Origin: Hepsetus odoe
Taxonomy: Eukaryota > Chordata > Actinopteri > Characiformes > Hepsetidae
Direction: 5' to 3'
Length of the DNA: 64,000 nt
Assembly: GCA_017165825.1 (NCBI GenBank)
Contig: CM029370.1
Span: 14,408,233-14,472,232, forward strand
The position numbers and the translations under genes are program-made. Below, one piece after another: positions 1 through 12,955 of this stretch; position 1 is the stretch's first letter, and every line of letters starts with the position of its first letter. The notes below the pieces were generated by a model that was not told the DNA's origin, did not search any database, and saw nothing but the letters and a program-made list of their open reading frames with translations.

Positions 1-19
1 CTCTTCTCTGTTCCTTCCA

Positions 20-121
20 TCACTCTCTGGACTGATAGAACAGGATGTATCCTGATTCAGAGTTCTTTGAAATGTCAGAAGTCAAACCATAGAACTCTTC
101 AATTGCTTGAGCATCAATTTT
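20..121 (-). CDS. usp46: usp46 exon 9 (C terminus and stop)
   Basis: Thirty-three codons, KIDAQAIEEFYGLTSD to LFYQSRE, then TGA at 22-20. The acceptor AG (123-122) is preceded directly by a (CT)n microsatellite in transcript sense, so the repeat itself forms the polypyrimidine tract. Confidence 0.96.
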   Translation of the reverse strand, partial: KIDAQAIEEFYGLTSDISKNSESGYILFYQSRE

Positions 122-173
<52 letters not shown>

Positions 174-3100
174 AATGTTAACAAACAGATATACACAGTG
201 GTATACAAAAACATTTGAATAAATAAACCATTAACCCATGAGTAAAAAAAAAAGTTCTTTACTCTTATAAAATGTTTCTTTACTCTTATAAAATGTTTCT
301 TATAAAATGTTTAACTAAATCTTCAGAACTAAAAGTAGACTTTGTGTGTAGACAGAGATAAACTCCATATAGACTGCACTAAGGGTCCCGCAAACAACAG
401 AGGTGGAAATGTCAGAGTCTGGGGCTTCTGTTTTTCTTGGGAATAAGCTCATGTTTATTGATTGTATTCCAAACTTATTATTGGAAATGGCATTTTGCAC
501 TTACAATTACAGCACTTAGCAGACGCAACATACATAATTACTCAGTAGTCCATATCACATTTTGGACGCTAATTTGCTAAGTCTGGGGGGAAAAAAAAAA
601 AGGCTGAAACAAGTCTTCTGAAAGAATACTATCCTAAAAAGGGATCTGCAGTGTTGGAGAGGCTAGAATTAAAAATAAAACTATTTGGCACAAATGTCCA
701 AGTACTTTCTGAGAACCCTGTAGCTACAATTCACATAACGGGATTCATAATTTCAGTTGCTCTGCATTGTCTGTGATTCCGCAAAAGATATTTGCAATAC
801 ATAAAAAAGTAGTTTTTTTCCCCCCCATTTATTTAGCCTTAAAGTCACTTAAGAAATTAAATTCCTGTGCTTCTACTCACACATTTTGAACAGTGAGCAG
901 TAAATTTCTCCTCTGTATTTAACCCATCCATTCATCTGTAGTGAACACACACACTGGGAGCAGGAGTAGGTGGCTGCAACAACTGCAGCTGAGAGTGGTC
1001 AGGATAGTACCTTGCTCAAGAGTACTGTAGTGTAACCTACTGGACTCGAACCCAAGACCAAACCACTAGGCCAAGCTGCCCAAATAGGACTGAGTTAACA
1101 AATACTAAGATGAGTAAACTCATCATGCACGACTGCTCATGAAAACATGAAATAAGATTACACAAACCTCCACAATGTCATCATCAAAAAGCAGCCAGAA
1201 GCCATGACTCTTCACTATGGTTATATAGTGTCCTCTGTTCGGTCCACTGCAATGACACAAATTGGAAGAGTGGGTGGTTGAGTGCATGAGCATGCCAAGT
1301 GCGTTCACTACAGTTTGTAGCAGTTAAAAACAAAAAAACTAGACTAAATGTAGTTTTAATGTCTTTAAATATTAATACAACAGAAGTTACATGACTTTAC
1401 AAAGGCATGTGTGCATATACCCAGCTCGCACCTTCCACAGTGCACCACAACAGCAACAAGGTCGTACATGCGGTCTAGGTTGACGGCGTCTCCGGACGTG
1501 TTGAACAGCCTCAGCTCAAGAGGGAAGACTACGCGGTAGCTCAGCTTAGTGTAGCGGTGTAACTGCTCCATGTACTTAAAGCGCTTCAGGTGCAGGGCCA
1601 AGATCATGGGAAGCTTCTTCACACGCATTCTGGAGAGACAGCACACACACTTTGATTAGGGCGCCTTTATTACCTGGATCGCCATTATGTCTGTAGGGTT
1701 GCAAATACATCACCCAAAATGTTCTTTAATACTGACCGTTTCTGAGCCTCTTGCTTGCTGCAGCAGGTTTCACAGTAGTATTTATATTCACTGCACAGCG
1801 TCTCCGTGTTGCTGAAGTCCCTGTTTGCACACATCACTATAAGAATCGCTGCAACAGGGCAACATAGAAGGCTACAATGATTTTAAAAAAATCAGATATT
1901 CATTGGTAATGTCTCTTGGAAAACACTGTCAGGAAATAAAACCAGACATCTGGCTGAATCCTACCACAGGAAATTGGAGGAGAACCAAGGTGGATTTATG
2001 CTTTGGATTTGCCCATGTAAAAATTATTGTAATTTTTCTGAAACCACATACAACATCTAAAAGTTATGATATTTGGTGTGTATTCTGTCTGTAAGGTTGT
2101 GTGGCATGTACTAAAAGTGGACTGTCCAGCATATTTCAGTACTTATGTTTATCAATGTCAGAACAAACTATGTTAAACACAGCAATCAGCCATAACATAA
2201 ATAAAACCATGTGCCTACTAATGTGAAGGTTCCCCCGGTGCCCCTGAAACAGCTCTAAACCACAGAGGCATGAAGGTGAAGGTGTGCTGTGGTATGTGAC
2301 ATTAAGATGTTAGCAGAAGATCCATAAAGCCCAATAATTTGTGGGGTGAGGTTTCAATGGATTGGACTAATTTGTCCAGCATTTCCACAGATGCCCATTT
2401 GGACTGAGATCTGGGGAATTTGGAGGGCAAGTCAAACCCTTGAACCTTCCATCATATTTCTCAAACCATTCAGAACATTTTTGTAGTTTGGCAGAAAGCA
2501 TTATCCTGCTGCAAAAGGCCACTGTCATTAAGGCAGTACTTATTGGCAGCAATCTTAAAGCTGGTGGTCATCAACATGTCAGGACTCAAGATTTCCAAGC
2601 AAAACATTTTCCAGATCATGACTCTGCCAGCCTGCCCTCCTATAGTGCTTCTTGATTCCCTCTCTTCCCCAGATGAGGTATGCACATGAACCAAAGCCAT
2701 CCACACGAAGAAAATGTTCTCCAAACCAGAGCGTGTTTATCCACTGCTTCGTGGTCACTTGTAGCACTGGGGCAGCGGTGGCCTAGTGGTTAGGGACTAG
2801 GCCCCAGGATCAGAAGGTCATGGGTTCAAATCTTGGACTAGTAGGTTGCCTTGAGGTACCCTTTAGCAAGGTATTGTCCCCATCATTGCCCCACGTGTGT
2901 ATGGGTTAAATGCAGAGACCGTATTTCGTGTGGTGCACTGTGTGCTGTGCTTCACAATGAGAAATAGTCATCTGCAGTGGGCATGTGAGCATCAGAAGTG
3001 AAAGTGACTATTTCTCATTGTGAAACGCAGCACACAGTGAACCACATGAAATGCATTCTCTGCATTTGACCCAAACACACGTGGAACGGAGCTAGCAAGA

Positions 3101-3602
3101 ACAGTCTAATCCATCAGCAGCTCATACACTTTAAAGAACTGTGTGTTCCTACCTATTTCCTGCCCAGCAACACCTTTTTAAGCAATTTATGCTGCAGTAG
3201 CGCTTCAGTTGGAGTACCCTTCACTTCTCAGTACTGGGTGCTCATGAACCCGTCATCTGAGTGTCTATCATTTCCCCTTTATGACCAAAGGACACCTTAT
3301 TGATCTTAGTCTATTTTCAGAGATTCCTTTTGGAATTGTTCAAATGAAGCTTTTCAGATGTACCAAAAGGTTCATTTTAGTGTGTGTTGTTGGCCTTTAT
3401 ACACATGTTCCTAGTGTGAGAGTGCATACCTGAGACAGTGTGTTATTGATGTGTTCTGCTCAACGTCCACAGACAAATCCAAGAAATCCTCATCTTTACT
3501 GCTAACCTATAGGACAGACACTTCTGGTGAGAATTTGTGCCATCTATGCAAAACAGTCCAAGCAAAAGTACTCAGAAAAAAAAAAAAAAAAAAAAAAATA
3601 CA

Positions 3603-3655
<53 letters not shown>

Positions 3656-6600
3656 CCCAACAACTGTACTATCATTTTTTTTTGTTTAAAAAAAGTTAAA
3701 TATTATTAACTGCAGTTTAAGCAAGTTATTTCAGTCGTCACAAGGCAAATAACCGACAACATAATATTGATTAATTGCATTTTCATTCAGTTAATGTTTT
3801 ATTGTATTAATAAAAATGTATTTACATTCACTAATCATCATGTGAATTCTTATAAACATGCGATTTCCATAGAACAAACACAGCTTATAATATAATCACT
3901 GAAGTCCAATGAAAGCAACAGTGGCTGCATGTTCAGTCACTCATGGACAACAGTTACAAAAAAGGCTCTGGAGAGACAGTCTAGCTTCCATCTTTCATTT
4001 TGCTAGTTTGTTTTGGTAGTTGTTGATTTATTTGTAGGTGTCCCATGACCACTGTTCAGAAAAGGCTGCCAAATTGAGAGAATGACTTTTAAAGCAGTAA
4101 TTTCAGCAAAGTAATTGAGCTTCAGTCTGCAGTACTAGGAATAATTCTTAAGATTTACGAGAAAAAAGGATTTAAAAATGGTGTGGTTAATAATCTATTT
4201 TTATATGTTAAATTTAACAGACATACTTTTGTTGCAATTGTGGTCATGCAAGGAGTACTGTGTCATGGATTTTATTTTTTGAAGTAGATGTGTGATGACA
4301 GAAGAAATGAGCAACAATTTAATTCCAAAGACTGAACACTCCAACATGTACAGCTTTCCCTACTCCACATAAAGGCAATGCAAGGGGGAAAAACCCTTAT
4401 TCTAACAAGGGAAAAATAAAAATGGTTTTCATTTCTTTATGGTTTATTGAACTCAACTCAGCAGGCTGAATAAGTATGAATCCAGTGCGAATGCCAGAGA
4501 AAGACACAAACTTTTTGTCCACTTCTAACCACTTCTGTGGGCACGGTTTGTTGTCTGGGTTCAGGCTAGGGTACAGTCTGATCAAGTATTCTCACATGTA
4601 ACAAGAGACTAAAGGAGTAGAAGGTATACAGGAGAAAAAGTGATAAATGCTGCGAGGACACTTGCAGAGAGGCACTGAACCCAATGAACTCAAGCTGCAA
4701 TAGATAAAATGACAAACTGGGTCAACACTGAGCCACTTATGAAACAAATACACTGTGTTCACAATGATTAGAAATTATTTTGAGGATTAATTATAATATG
4801 GAACATATACAGTGCTGTCAGTCAATCCAAAATGTTAATAAGCCTGAAACCTGAATGTTTTACAAAGGAAATGTGAGTGTGAACATTCTCAGGGGAAATA
4901 CATATGTTGTGTACAATTATCAGACAAACTTGAGCTAGGGAGACAGGGCTTCAGTGACGCAGTCTTCTGCCCCAGACCCGGAGGGTGGTGCTTCTTTGCT
5001 GCATTAGCTCCGAGAGGTGTGGCTGCGATGCCGGTTCCCGCTCCAGCACAGGGAAAAGGGGCTTTGATGCCATCTTTAGCCCCAACACAGGAAGGTGGGG
5101 CTTCGAAACCATTGTTAACGCCAGCACAGGGAGCTGAGGCTTATGCATCTGCTTCCACATCCGCCACAGAGGGCGGGGCTTCTTTGTCACCTTCTGCACC
5201 AGCCCCCGAGAGGCGGGGCTTGTGTCTACGTCTGTGCCCGCCGTGGAGGGTGGGGCTTCTGAGTCTGCGCCTGCTACAGAGCGCTTCTGACTCTGCATCT
5301 GCGCCTGCTACAGAGAGAGGGGCTTCTGCATCTGGGCTTCGGCTCTGGTTTCGGCTGTACTCATTAGGGCAGGGTTCATAAGTCCCAATAAGTCGGAGCA
5401 GAGCGTCTTTCATTCAAGTTAAAATTCTCACATGTGCTAATTTCTATGTTTATAATGTTTAATAAAGTTCAGTATAAGACTCCTGGCTGCGTGTTTACGT
5501 CTGTACAACAACATCCCAGCATTTCAGTAGTTCATAAAGAGTGTATTTTGTCTGAATTTTTTTTTTTTTAAATAAAGCAACACAGTGTTAGAAATCTACA
5601 ATAGAAAATATATTGAATTAGCAACTCAAAATAGTCTGATACACAAATGTGGGGATTTAGGCATGCAGTTGGCACAATTTTACATGTGGCCTATAAGCTC
5701 ACTCACACTCACTCAATCACTTTTTTAGCTGCTTGTCCTGATCAGGTCGCAGGTGATGATGGAGCCAATCCCAGCTCTCACAGAGCAAAAGGATAGGAAA
5801 CACCCTGGACAGATCATGAGTCAATCCCAGGACAGACTTCCATACAAACACACTCACACTTAGGGGGTATTTTAGTATGTACGATCCACCTGATGTGCAG
5901 GTCTTTGGATAGTGGGCGAAAACCCAAAGTAAACCCAGGGAGACATGGGGAGAACATGTCCACTCCACATAGAAAAGACCCAGACCACACTGCCTGAGAA
6001 GGACGTCCTCTCATTGAGGCAACAAGCAACAATAGCCTTATAGCTCCAGTGTTTAACTAAAGAAGCAAAATTTAGACAATGGCAGGCCTTAGATTTTTGG
6101 GGGTAAGGAGTAAATGTAAATTTAGATCATTAAGAACACATGCTGGTGAAAGTTTCAGAGACAACACTGGCAAAAACAAACTGTTCTAGATAAAGCTCCT
6201 ACCGTCTCGCAGTTGAGACAGCGTGTCTCATTGGTCAGAGTGCCCTGGAAGATGTCGTGAACCCAGGTGGACTCGGCCAGGTTCTCTGGCTCAGCTTCAG
6301 CGTTGACGGTGGTTCCGTTGTTCTTTAGTCGACCGTTCTGTTTCTCCTGTTTCTTCTCTTCCTGCAGGATGTCAGCCACTGTGTTCAGCAGGTAGTTGAG
6401 GAACTCATGAGCATCCTGTTGCATGTAGTTATCAAAGAGGTCTATAGAGAAAAGCAGAGAACAGTGTTAGTTACTGTTCTGTGTTAGCTAGCCGGACTAA
6501 TGAGTTTGCTATCTGAAATAACATTGCAATAAGAAAATACTTTTTTTTTCTTTTTCTATTTTATTAATTGTCTGTCCTCTCTCACCACATTCTGTTTTGT

Positions 6601-9600
6601 CTTCTCTTCTTCCTATATAATCCTCTTCTCTAGTCTGTACAACATTTAACTTGAGCTGTCCCTCTAATATACTCACATACATTTTTGTCACCTCTACTCC
6701 CTACAACCTCTTCTCTAGTGCATAACTCGATCTCTCCAGGGTCTCCTCAAGCTGGTACCTTCTCTTGCTATATATCACAATATCATCAGCAAACATCATC
6801 CATGGAGACTACTGTCTAACCTCGCCCGTCAACCTGTTTACCCGTTAACCATTACCACTGAAAACAAGAATGGGCTCAGTGCTGATCCTTGATGTAATCC
6901 AACCTGTATTTGCATCAGCCAATGCATTTGTCAATCCTACTGCAGACCTCACCACTGTCACACTGCCCTCAAACATAACCTTGACTACTGTGACATACTA
7001 GGCACCCTCTCATATGCTTTCTCCAAGTCCAAAAAGGCACAATGCAACTCCTTCCAACCATCTCTATACATCTCCACTAACACCCTGAGTGTAAACATTG
7101 CATCTGTTGTGCTCTTTCTTGGCATGAAACCATACTGCTGTTCACTAATCATCGCATCTTTTCATAAACTCTTTCCCATAACTTCATGCTGTGGCTCAAG
7201 TTTATCGCTCTATAGTTACTACAGCTCTGTACATCACCCTCATAAATGTACTCCTGTCTACTTTTTTCGTCTCTCTGGCTATCAATCTTCTTTAGTTGCC
7301 TCTTCTTATATATACACTCCTGGACTTCTGGGTTCCTCCACTAGGTTTCCTTGTCCTCCTTCTTCTGTCCAAGGGTCAAACCAAATACCTTTCTAGCTGT
7401 CTCCCTTATAACTTTTGCTGTAATTGCCCAGAAATCTGGTAATTCTTCACTATCTCCCATGCCCGTCTTAACCCTTACATGAATTTCACCTTGCAGTCCT
7501 CCTTCTTCAGCTTCCACCATTTGATCCTTGACTCTGACCTCACTTTCTTCCTCTTCTTGACCTCCAAGGTCATCCTATAGAACATCATCCTATGCTGTTT
7601 AACAACACTCTTCCCTGCAACTACTTTGCAGTCTACAGTCTCCTTCAGACTGACCCTCCTGCAAAAGGTATAATCCACCTCTGTTCATCTTTTCCCACTC
7701 TTGTATGTCACCCTGTGCTTCTCCCTCTTCCTAAAATAAGTATTTACTACAACCATTTTAGCAAAACCTTTTAGCAAAATCTACAACCATTTGACTATCA
7801 CTAACAACATGCATTATCAAAACTTCGGCCTCCAGCAACAAACATCCTATCGGACACTTTCATCACCTCCAAAATACTTTTCATATACTCTTCTTTCAGG
7901 ATAACACCTACCCCATTTCTCCTTCCATCCACACCATAGTAAAACAATTTAAACCCACCTCTAACACACCTGGCCTTACTATCCTTCCATCTAGTCTCTT
8001 GCGTGCACACACACACACACACACACACACAAAATATCAAGCTTTCTTCTCTTCATCATATCAGTCTCTGCCTTTACCAATCATGCTGCCAACATTCAAA
8101 GTTCTTCTTCTCTGGCCAACAGAAGCCCACTTTCCAGCCGTACCCTGTTGGCTAAAAGTACACGTGGTGGTCATTGCTAACCCAGCCTCGACCTCCACCA
8201 GATGCCCTTCCTGTTATAACCCTCCTCATTTATCCGGGCTTGGGACTGAAATACACTGGCTTGTGCATTCCTAGTGGCTGGGTTGAGTCCAATTGTGAAC
8301 AGAGAAGGAAATTTTCTGAAAAATTCACAGTAACAGTGTTAATGATGTTATCATGCTACTTGAGGAAGAAAATATCATATAGTCATTTATACAGAGATGC
8401 CAGTTTAAAATGTCTAATGAAATTTGAGAACTTGTGTCAGGAAGGTCTGATGCTAAGATCATCACAAAAAATTCAGGAACAATTCTCCTGTTTATGCTGA
8501 AATTAAGACCTGGCTATGTGATTGAGTCATAGCCTACTTCCTGCAAGGTCCTGCAAAATCTGAATGTGTCTTGCTGTGTGCTACATATACTGTACATATA
8601 CTGTAAATATATTTTTCAAAAACAAACAAAAAAAAACTAAACTTGCCAGTCTTTTCAGTTATCAGTTCATCAAACAAGAGTTTTCCACAGTTTCATGCCT
8701 GTCACACTAAAATATTAAGTACACAGTACGCCAAAATAAATGATCCCATATTAAAAAACATTTATTACATATTACTGAAGAAAGCCTTGGATATTGTCAG
8801 GATGTAACATTAAAAAGTGAGCACAATAAGGTCTGTATTATTCCAACATTGTGAATGAAACACTAAATTTTTTGCATTGACAGTTTCGTACTCTATTTTT
8901 GAAATGGGGTACCACTGGTCCTGGTTTGCTTTTATTTCAGCCATATTGTCCATCCCATTGTGTTCGGACATCCCTGTTTCAACTACTTGCTAATGTATTA
9001 AATCTAATATCACACAGAGAAACTCATAGCAAATATATCCATCCATCCATTTTCTGCCGCTTGTCCCAAACTGGGTCGCGGGGGAGTGCTGCTGTCCAAT
9101 CCAGCGCACACAGGACGAGGACAGGGGACGCACCCTGGACAGGTCGCCAGCCCATCGCAGGGAGGAGCCGGACGGGGACGGCACCTTGATGGCAAATATA
9201 TTTTGGACTAAACATATTGGCTTAAAAACCTAGGGGGGTGATTTTCAAAAATGTCACTACTTTTTTATAGAAAAAAAACCCAAAAAAACACTTGGACCAA
9301 ACAATTTGGACATATCTGGATATTAAACTACACATACTGAGGTCTATCAAGTAAAACATATACAGACAGATTCATACATTCAGTCTGTTAATCTGAGTGG
9401 TCAGCTAACCATATGTACACACACAACACATTCACAAGCTGTTTTATTGGTGAGTGACTGTTATGTGTCTCTGTGTGTGTGTGTGTGCGCGTGTGCATGT
9501 GTGTAGTCAGCTGACTTTCTCTCTTTGACAGAGGTTTGTATTGTTCATTCATTGAGAGAGTGATCTAAAGCAAGACAGCAGAACAAGTCTCCTTTCATAC

Positions 9601-12600
9601 CTCCCACCTAAACACACACACACACACACACACACAATCCCTTACACCTGTCTCACATTCCACAGTAAGACCATATTACACAGGGGGTTACTGTTTCTAT
9701 GCTAAGGTCAGATGCTAATTCACTAGCTATTACCAGGACAATTACAGATTAATCAGCACGTTTTGAAAAACATCCTGGCACATACATTATTTTTCCTTAA
9801 ACCAATACTACAGATTTTATTGAGTACAAGAGCACAAGATGAGTTAATGTGTTTTAAGCACTCCAAACTGTGAGCAGGTTAGTAAAAATGCTTAAAACTG
9901 CAAGCAATCCCTAGAACGCAAAGTGAGTAATGATGAGATTTCTCCATTCAACACTATGCAACGATGCAAGGTCAGTACTTTTAGACACCTTCTGGAGACC
10001 TCCTTAGGAACAATAGTGCAGGGGTTTGAATATTTAATAAAACAAACCATGTTCAGAGTTCAGGTCTGGGCTGAGAACCTGTTGCACACTTCAGTGGTAT
10101 ACATGTGGATATTCTTTTAAAATGAATTATTCTGTTGGAAACTGAATAATGTCACTTCCTCACCGTTCTCCTTCCGCAAGCGTGAGATGAACTTCTTGGG
10201 TGGGATGACGCCCACCTTCTTCTTCTGTGTGGCGATGCTGTGGAAGAGGTCGGCCAGGCAGGTGAGAAGATTCTCCTTTTTCTTCTGCTGTGCCTTGTAA
10301 GCCAACACACTCTCCCTGAACGGCCTGCAGAAATAGAGCGCCTGCAGCACCGAATTACAGTAACATGTGTTCCCAAACTGAGAGTGGGGGAAAGAAAATG
10401 GAAGAAAGAGAGACAGATGAAGAGAATTACCATAATGCTCATGCCTTATATTTTCAGAGAATAGAACTGTAATGTAATCAGACCTTGGGGGAACATGATG
10501 GCAGGATGAGAGTTCGACATTATCTTCTGTATAAAGATGAGGAGTGCATCTACTGAGGTATTGGCTCGGTTATTCTTATAAGAGGCAATCTTGGACCAAT
10601 TCACTGAACTCTTAAAATGGGCTCTGTGCTGCTGCAGAAGACAGCATTTTCTGTCCTAGTGCTGGAACTGAATGATATGAAAAATGCTTGAAAGATATGG
10701 AGGACCTGCTCATTCAATAGATCTGGTGCCCTCCACAATTATTGGCCCTCCTGGTTAAGATGTGTTCTTAGGCTTTTAATAAATCCTTTTTGTTCCCCAA
10801 AATATATAGGCTCCCAACACAAAAAAGAAAACAATCCAACTTTTTGTTGAAAAAGTAAATTTTTTCACTCGGGGGAAAAAAACATCCCACATTAAGAAAT
10901 AAATTTTTTGCATGAAATTATGCATGCCACAATTATTGGAACCCCTAACAATTCCTATAAAATAAACATAATTGAAGCATTTTTGTAATTTGTAGTTTTT
11001 AAAGTTGATCAGAGTTGGAACCTTTAATAAGTAACTAATGACTGGGGTATAAATATGACGTGACACAGAGTCCTATTGCTCTTAGCCACTCTTCAGCATG
11101 GAAAAGACAAGAGAACATGCCGTTCTCTTGTAAGGCAGATGTGTGTCGATCTTCATAAGTCAGGGGCAGCGGTGACCTCGCGTGACCTAGGTGACCCGGT
11201 TAGGGATTCGGCCCTGGATCGGAAGATTGTGGGTTCGATTCCCTCACCGGTAGTTTGCCCTGAGGTACCCTTGAGCAAGGTACTGTCCCTGTCACTGCTC
11301 TCTGGGTGCTTTCAATAGCTGCCCCCTGCTGCACGTGTGTGTATGGTTGAAACACAGAGGTTGAATTTTGTGGTGTTGTGCTATGCAACATTTCACAATG
11401 ACAAGAGTAGTCACTTTCACTTTAATGGCTACAAGAAAATAGCTACTCACCTAAACCTGCCTGTATCTACAGTCAGAGGAATAATAAAGAAGTGTAAAAC
11501 AACGGGAACAGTGACGAACAAGGCTGGACGAGTACCCATGTTTATCTTGCCAGCACGCACAGTGAGGAGGATGGTAAGAGAAGTAAAAAAATTATCCAAA
11601 GCTCACTGTTACAGAATTGCACCAAAGAGTGGTATCCTGGGGTTACAAGGTCTCCATGACAACCATAAGATGCTATCTTCATGCCAGCAAGCTGTTTGGG
11701 AGACATGCAAGGAAAAAGCCTTTTCTCACCTACAATCGTAAACGTAAACTTCTAGAGTTTGCTAAGCAGTACTGGGGCTTCAACTGGGACTGTGTGCTTT
11801 GGTCAGATGAGGCTAGAATTGAGCTTTTTGACAACAAACATTCTAAGCTGGTCTGGCATGAATCCAAGAATGGGTATGTGGAAAAGCACCTCATGCCCAC
11901 TGTAAAGTATGGTGGAGGATATGTGATACTGTGGGGCTGTTTCTCTTCTAAAGGCCCTGGGCACCTTGTTAGGGTGCATGGCATCATGAATTCCTTGAAA
12001 TACCAGGATATCTTAAATCCAAATCTGGTGGCCTCGGCCAGAAAGCTGAAGATGGGCCATTATCCTGCTGGAATGGACTCTGGATGATCTAGAAAGATTG
12101 TGCAAAGAGGAATGGTCAAAAATACAGAGTATTCTCCAACCTTGTGAAATGTTGTAGGAGAAGATTATGTGCTGTCTTGTTTGCAAAAGGGGGTTGTACG
12201 AAATATTAATAGCAGGGCTGCCAATAATTGTGGCACACATGATTTCATGTAAAAAATTTATTTCTTAATGTGAGAATTACATTTTTTCCCACTGAATAAA
12301 TGTACTACAATTCAAGGTTGGATTTTTCTCTTATTTTGTGTTTTGAGCCTATATTTATATAAAAAAATAATTTATTAGAAGCCTAAGAACACATCTTAAC
12401 CAGGAGTGCCAATAATTGTGGAGGTCACTGTACAGGCTTAAGAGCAGGATGGGGCACTTCAGATACAAAACAATGCAATGTGACATAATACAACAGAAAT
12501 TCATATGCACATTTAATGTACAAATCCTGATTTTTACTAAATTTAACATATTGGAAAAAATAGAAGTAAAAGGTTTGTGCGGAGGATACGGATCGCAAAA

Positions 12601-12913
12601 AAAATTTACACTAAATTTGTGCTCTGTAGAAATAGTGGAGCATAGAACATTTAAATGGTGGCCTAGTGGTTAGGGAGTAGGCCTGATAATCAGAAGGGTG
12701 TGGGTTCAAGTCCAGACCAGTAGTCTGCCCTGAGGTACCCTTGAGCAAGGTACCATCCCCAGCACTGCTCCCAGGGTGCTGGCTATAGCTGTTACACTGT
12801 GTTGTTGTATGTTAACAATGACAAACAGTCCCTTTCACTTTTTCACATAAGTCCTTAAAATAGAGACAGAGAATCCAACTAAACAAATAAAAAAAAAAAA
12901 AAAAAAAAAAAAA

Positions 12914-12955
<42 letters not shown>

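Larger units (their letters stand above)
122..1167 (-). other. usp46 intron 8
   Basis: Apart from the (GA)n tract and a degenerate minus-strand SINE at about 880-1,085, this is AT-rich DNA with a short triplicated TTTCTTATAAAATGT-like unit at about 255-312. No further exon was seen. Confidence 0.8.
10727..12432 (+). mobile_element. Tc1-like transposon, dead, with nested SINE
   Basis: The ends are inverted copies of CCACAATTATTGGC with TCCTGGTTAAGATGTG and TTCTTAGGCTT (left about 10,735-10,790; right about 12,372-12,425). The similarity continues inward for roughly 200 bp, with a second CACAATTATTGG block at each inner edge: an IR/DR-type arrangement. Transposase remains lie between. A SINE splits the left side at 11,163-11,423. 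The element is in usp46 intron 2. Confidence 0.9.

Noticed and set aside
4951..5381. 115- and 120-codon open frames on opposite strands
   Set aside because: Both come from the 39-bp-period minisatellite; no start context, splice site or known domain.
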